Assembly: GCF_003131185.1 (NCBI RefSeq)
Contig: NZ_QFFU01000039.1
Location: 1 to 34,556, forward strand
Source: Pseudomonas ovata
GTDB taxonomy: Bacteria; Pseudomonadota; Gammaproteobacteria; Pseudomonadales; Pseudomonadaceae
Direction: 5' to 3'
DNA: 34,556 nucleotides
Shown here: positions 30,901 through 34,556 of the stretch, in pieces
Numbering within the stretch: the first letter of the stretch is position 1
Layout: each line of letters begins with the position of its first letter
The notes under the pieces: generated by a model
Database searches by the model: none
What the model saw: the letters and a program-made list of their open reading frames with translations, nothing else
What the model was told of the DNA's origin: nothing
Made by a program: the position numbers and the translations under genes

Positions 30901-33900
30901 CGCGCACCGCCACCCTGATCGGTGTTCGCGATAGCGGCGGTACCAGCAGTGGCGGGAGTAACGCCGGCATTGTGTCAATCGCCAGCACCGTGACGGTGGT
31001 ATCGGTCAACGATGCGCCGACCCTCAGCGGCGGTCCCTTCGTGCTGGCGTCCATCAACGAAAACACCGCTACCAACGGCTACCTGGTCAGCACCGTCCTC
31101 GGCAGCGTCACTTATGGCGATCTGGATACAAGCGCCCAGACGGGTATCGCAGTCACCGCCACCAGCGGTCGCGGCTTCTGGCAGTACTCCACCGATGGCA
31201 GCAACTGGACCGACATCGGTACGGTTTCCAGCAGCGCCGCGCTGTTGCTGGACTCCACCAGTCAGGTGCGCTATATCCCCGATAGCGCCAACAGCGAGAA
31301 CGTCAACTTTACCTTCCGTGCCTGGGACCGCACCACCGGTACTGCGTCCACCACCGGTAACCGCAGCACGGTTGACACCACCACCAATGGTGGCAGCACC
31401 GCGTTCTCCACTGGCACCGCCCAGGCCACTCTGGTGGTGACCTCGGTCAACGACGCGCCAGTGCTGACCCCGGTCGCGCCGAGCCTTTCGGCGTTGACCG
31501 ATACCTCCACCACCAACACCGGCGACCTGGTCAGTGCCCTCACCGCAGGCATCACCGATGTCGACACCGGCGCTGTGCAGGGCATCGCCATCACTGGCCT
31601 GACGTCCACTTATGGCACGTGGCAGTACTCCACCAACGGGGGGAGCACCTGGAGCAATGTCGATACCGTCGCCACCACCAGCGCACTGATGCTGCGTTCG
31701 AGCGACCGTGTCCGCTTCATTCCGGACGGCATCAACGGTGAAATCGCGACCATCACCTACAAGGCCTGGGACCAGAGCGGTGCCACCAGCGGCCTCCAGG
31801 GCGCCAAGATCAACGTCACCACTTCTGGCGCTGCCACGCCCTTTTCCACTGCGACCGACACCGCCAGCGTGGTCGTGACGGCGGTCAACGATGCGCCGAC
31901 TCTCACCGGCACGGGCGGCAGCGTGGCCTGGACCGAAGGCAACAACGTCACCTCGACCCCGGTGGTCATCGACAGCGGCCTGACCCTCAGCGATGCCGAC
32001 GGCCCGGGCATTGCCTCGGCCACCGTGCGTGTTTCGGGTAACTACAGCAACAGTCAGGATGTACTGGCGCTGGTGTCCGATACGGCGACCATGGGCAATA
32101 TCATCGGCTCGTGGAACGCTACCACCGGCATCCTGAACCTGAGCTCCGCCGGCAACCTGGCAAGCCAGGCGCAGTGGCAGGCGGCGCTGCGCTCCGTCAC
32201 CTACACCAATCTGTCAGACAGCCCGACGACCACGACCCGTACCCTCGAATTCGTGGTCACCGATGGCGGGGGTGCCAGTGCTGCCGCCGTCACCCGCAGC
32301 CTTACCCTCACGGCGGTCGACGACTCGCCGGTCATCACGGCGGCATCGAGTACCCAGGTGGTCGAGGACGTGGCTTCGGCCATCAACCAGATCAGCCTCA
32401 GCGATGTCGACTCCAGCAGCGGTACCGTGACCCTGAGTGTCGGCGCTGGCAGCCTCGCCGCCACCAGCGGCAGCGGCGTGACCGTGGGCGGTACGTCCAG
32501 CGCGCTGACCCTGACCGGTACGCTCACCAACATCAACACCTTCATTGCCAACAACGGACTGACCTACACCACGGTGGCCAACGCTACGGCCGACGAGACG
32601 CTGACCATCCGCGTCGATACCGCCAGCGCCAGCACCGACAGCACCAGCATGACCCTCAGCGTCAATCCGGTGAACGATGCGCCGGTGGTCACAGTACCTG
32701 CCAGTATCAGCGTTACCGAGGATGTGCCGGGCGCGCTGACCGGTATCAGCTTCAGCGATGTCGATGCCGGTAGCGCTTCTGTCACGGCGACCTTTTCGGT
32801 GCCCAGCGGTACGTTGACCGCCACCTCGGGCAGCGGTGTCACAGTACTGGGCTCGGGCACCGGCGCGCTGTCGTTGTCGGGGTCGCTGAGCGATATCAAC
32901 GCCTTTATTGCTGCCTCCAGCGTCAGTTTCCAGACCGCGCTCGACAACACCAGTACCGTCACGCTGACCGTGTCGATCAACGACAACGGCAACACCGGCG
33001 GTTCTGCACAGACCGACAGCAAGAACGTGAGCCTGCTTGTCAGTGCGGTGAACGATGCGCCGGTCAACAGCGTGCCGGTCAGCCAGAGCGTGCCGCAAGA
33101 CAGCGTGCTGACCTTCAGTACGGCCAACAACAATGCCATTGTGGTCAGTGACGTGGACGTGGGCAGTAATCAGATCGCTGTTTCCCTCGCTGCAACCAAT
33201 GGCCGCATCACTCTGGCGACCTTGGCCAACCTGACCCTGACATTGGGCTCGGGTACGAACGACACCAGTGTCTGGTTCAGCGGTTCGCTGGCCGATGTCA
33301 ACGCGGCCCTTGATGGCCTTATATTTACCCCGACGGCGGGCTATAACGGCGCGGCGTCGCTGCAAATCGTGAGCAGCGACAATGGCAACAGCGGCAGCGG
33401 TGTCACCAGGACCGATACCGATGCCATCGCCATCACCGTCGCACCGCTGAACCCGACCGTGACCCATGTCAGCGTTGTGCAAGCGAACGGCGCCTACAAA
33501 GCAGGTGAGACGCTGGATGTCACAGTGACCTTCGACATGGCCGTCGATGTCGCCGGCGGTATCCCGACCCTGTTGCTGGAAACCGGGCTGACCGACCGCC
33601 TGGCGACTTATGTCAGCGGCTCTGGCAGCAATACCCTGACGTTCGCCTATACGGTGCAGGCCGGTGATGTGAGTGCCGACCTCGACTACGCCAGCACCAC
33701 GGCCCTGCAACTGAATGGCGCGACGATCAAGAGCGTGAGCAACGACAACGCCGCGCTGGTCCTGCCGACCCTGGGCGGCAGCGATTCGATCGCAGGCCAG
33801 AAAGCTATCGTCATCGATGGTGTGGTGCCGAGCATCAGCAGCGTCGCCGCGCCGGTCGATGGCACCTATATCACCGGCCAGAACCTCGATTTCACGATCA

Positions 33901-34556
33901 GCTTCAGTGAAACGGTGCAGGTCAATACCGCCGGCGGCACCCCGCGCCTCGCCGTGACCCTGGATACTGGCGGCACCGTATACGCCAGCTATGTGTCCGG
34001 CGCTGGCTCCAATGCGCTGGTGTTCCGCCTGACCGCTGCCAGTGGCCAACTGGACAGCAATGGTATCGTGCTGGGTGGCGCGCTGCTGCTCAATGGCGGC
34101 AGCATCCGCGACACGGCCGGCAACGACACCCAGCTTACCCTGAACAATGTTGCCAGCACGGCCAACGTCACCATCGACGGTGTAGTACCGGTGGTGGTCA
34201 GTGTGACGCCCCCGGCCGATGGCAGCTACAAGACCGGCGACACGCTGAGCTTTACTGTCAATGCCAGCGAAGCCGTGCAAACCGGCGCACTGGCGCCCCG
34301 GCTGGTGCTGGACGTGGGCGGGGTGACCCGTTACGCCACGTATGTTTCCGGCAGCGGCAGTGCGGCGCTGGTGTTCCAGTACGTGGTGCAGGCCGGTGAT
34401 ACCGACAGCAACGGCATCGCGGTGAACAGTCTTGACCTGCGCGGTGACGCGCTGACCGACGTGGCCGGCAACGACCTGAACCTGACACTCAACAGCGTCG
34501 GCAGCACCGCTGGCGTGCTGGTCGACACCACGGCACCTTCGGCCAGTGGCATCGTG
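27993..34556 (+). CDS. Giant DUF4347 repeat surface protein with N-terminal LEPR motif (3' end outside window)
   Basis: An open frame of 2188 codons, still open at the window edge. GAGGTG precedes the ATG. There is no classical signal peptide. Residues 29-38 read LEPRIMFDAS, an LEPR-XLL type motif. Residues about 85-245 are a DUF4347 domain (VVILDPSKDGLQQMADYL; LYGCDVGEGEKG). About 270-570 hold six FG-GAP/VCBS-like repeats (FDGDGDxD). About 576-690 is a Big_5-like Ig domain. Then come cadherin-like repeats ending in VNDAP at about 846, 1004, 1152, 1298, 1442 (VDDSP), 1560 and 1686, and from about 1820 three Ig-like repeats of about 120 residues (YVSGxGSxxLxF), with a fourth beginning. It is probably a calcium-binding adhesin or extracellular protein. 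Any C-terminal secretion signal is beyond the window. Confidence 0.92.
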   Translation, partial: MKFIERLSRKSAQQLQPVEPGQAPMLMALEPRIMFDASVGVVAQEAAAQTTADAVRVSTSSNETSQTPAAAADTSSQQQGTQRQEVVFVDGQVNDTAQLLAGLSGTAEVVILDPSKDGLQQMADYLKGREGLDAIHLLSHGADGTVQTGNVWLASNNLAEHSEALVSIGSALKADGDLMLYGCDVGEGEKGQAFLDQLAAITGADVAASIDDTGAAALGGNWALERSSGAIETAALSVSGYDSLMAQNYTGGTNATAPLLSAGNSLMRSVVGDFNNDGRADILYQGSGANAPWNLALGNADGTFSVVSQATSPFAGVTLLDAATGGSNYHAADFDGDGDTDLMVAAVSGSQVLLYRNNGSSFTSEDITNGNAPVFGVRSIAGDFNADGAVDLLYQTNSTSGSPWRVKLNNGNGTFVDVLSTDALSPFKNVTLSDFLAYNYKVADVDGDGDSDLMYALQNTQLQYLRNDNGVFTTVAGNLNLPVTPVNRVVLGDFDGDGDADVIYQTSGNGSAWRYARNDGTTFTDMAITSSPFAGVTLADMGNQQYRMGDFDGDGDLDIFVASSTLSSVYFQGGSSPQLASATPADNSLSVSPTANIVLTFNDVVTKGTGNIYIVRTSDNTVVQTIAVGSSAVTGSGTTWTIDPPADLAQGVAYAIRIDNKTFANADGKVYAGIRNNVALNFVTSSNAAPVITNLNGDAVSYTEGSAGVLLDSSTNATVTDTDSANFNGGNVTVSISNNGVTSEDELWISGQGAGATNINVSGSNITYGNDLIGTYTGGTLGNPLVISLNSAATPVAVSALLQRLAYRNSNDADITPSTRTVQVTVSDGTGGTSTAASVTLSIVAVNDAPTLTATATNPTFTENGTGATLFSGAAISTIEAGQSITGLYVQVSNLGNGNLEKLIIDGTAVTLVDQTSVTTSTNGLSVSVAVSGTTATVSITHAGLSTALAQTLVNGMAYRNDSESPTGASRTATLIGVRDSGGTSSGGSNAGIVSIASTVTVVSVNDAPTLSGGPFVLASINENTATNGYLVSTVLGSVTYGDLDTSAQTGIAVTATSGRGFWQYSTDGSNWTDIGTVSSSAALLLDSTSQVRYIPDSANSENVNFTFRAWDRTTGTASTTGNRSTVDTTTNGGSTAFSTGTAQATLVVTSVNDAPVLTPVAPSLSALTDTSTTNTGDLVSALTAGITDVDTGAVQGIAITGLTSTYGTWQYSTNGGSTWSNVDTVATTSALMLRSSDRVRFIPDGINGEIATITYKAWDQSGATSGLQGAKINVTTSGAATPFSTATDTASVVVTAVNDAPTLTGTGGSVAWTEGNNVTSTPVVIDSGLTLSDADGPGIASATVRVSGNYSNSQDVLALVSDTATMGNIIGSWNATTGILNLSSAGNLASQAQWQAALRSVTYTNLSDSPTTTTRTLEFVVTDGGGASAAAVTRSLTLTAVDDSPVITAASSTQVVEDVASAINQISLSDVDSSSGTVTLSVGAGSLAATSGSGVTVGGTSSALTLTGTLTNINTFIANNGLTYTTVANATADETLTIRVDTASASTDSTSMTLSVNPVNDAPVVTVPASISVTEDVPGALTGISFSDVDAGSASVTATFSVPSGTLTATSGSGVTVLGSGTGALSLSGSLSDINAFIAASSVSFQTALDNTSTVTLTVSINDNGNTGGSAQTDSKNVSLLVSAVNDAPVNSVPVSQSVPQDSVLTFSTANNNAIVVSDVDVGSNQIAVSLAATNGRITLATLANLTLTLGSGTNDTSVWFSGSLADVNAALDGLIFTPTAGYNGAASLQIVSSDNGNSGSGVTRTDTDAIAITVAPLNPTVTHVSVVQANGAYKAGETLDVTVTFDMAVDVAGGIPTLLLETGLTDRLATYVSGSGSNTLTFAYTVQAGDVSADLDYASTTALQLNGATIKSVSNDNAALVLPTLGGSDSIAGQKAIVIDGVVPSISSVAAPVDGTYITGQNLDFTISFSETVQVNTAGGTPRLAVTLDTGGTVYASYVSGAGSNALVFRLTAASGQLDSNGIVLGGALLLNGGSIRDTAGNDTQLTLNNVASTANVTIDGVVPVVVSVTPPADGSYKTGDTLSFTVNASEAVQTGALAPRLVLDVGGVTRYATYVSGSGSAALVFQYVVQAGDTDSNGIAVNSLDLRGDALTDVAGNDLNLTLNSVGSTAGVLVDTTAPSASGIV

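Noticed and set aside
30528..33060. Nucleotide-level direct repeats around GTCAACGATGCGCCGAC
   Set aside because: These are the coding sequence of the conserved VNDAP motif in protein repeats, not a separate DNA element.
32214..34280. 688-codon open frame on the minus strand
   Set aside because: It lies antisense to the giant repeat protein, whose plus-strand frame encodes clear VNDAP and Ig-like repeats; the open antisense frame follows from GC-rich codon bias and gives no family sequence.

Overview
The window looks like a chromosomal segment of a fluorescent or putida-type Pseudomonas. Support comes from the GC-rich coding, the cyo quinol oxidase genes closely matching the enterobacterial ones, the DmeR/DmeF pair, the FecI/FecR/TonB receptor module and the protein sequence style. 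The species cannot be fixed from sequence alone. All functional names come from motif and family recognition by eye; no database search was run.

Layout. (1) 1-118: right end of an IS3-family insertion sequence. (2) 204-5753, minus: a tightly overlapped six-gene catabolic operon, transcribed as FMN/[2Fe-2S] reductase, Rieske dioxygenase alpha and beta, an isochorismatase-fold protein with all three usual catalytic residues changed, a short-chain dehydrogenase, and a dienelactone hydrolase-SnoaL fusion. It should oxygenate an unidentified aromatic compound. (3) 5981-7936, plus: a 50-residue lipoprotein, an APC-type amino acid permease and a small unknown protein. (4) 8000-11862, minus: cyoABCD for cytochrome bo3 quinol oxidase, ending at a strong terminator with no cyoE. 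A 418-bp gap with repeated GCTTCGCTTGTT words follows. (5) 12281-13915: a small unknown gene and the dmeR-dmeF metal efflux operon, with a near-textbook operator inside its promoter. (6) 13978-20463: an iron-uptake signalling island in which two paralogous TonB-dependent receptors, one with and one without the signalling STN domain, flank fecI/fecR. (7) 20740-21855: an orphan GAF/HisKA_2-type histidine kinase. (8) 22083-34556, plus: two HlyD-type adaptors and an M50 metalloprotease-HlyD fusion, coupled by GTGA overlaps, then a GNAT acetyltransferase, a DUF6916-like protein, a phage tail-collar protein, a terminator, and the first 2188 codons of a giant DUF4347 surface protein with an N-terminal LEPR-type motif. 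The giant gene runs off the end.

The most interesting part is region 8. It combines an intramembrane-type protease fused to a secretion adaptor, an N-terminal PqqD/RRE-like segment, a second adaptor with a cytosolic GAF-like domain, no ABC ATPase or TolC, and a giant repeat protein with an LEPR motif. I propose it as a candidate non-canonical sorting or display system; this is inference from gene content and context.
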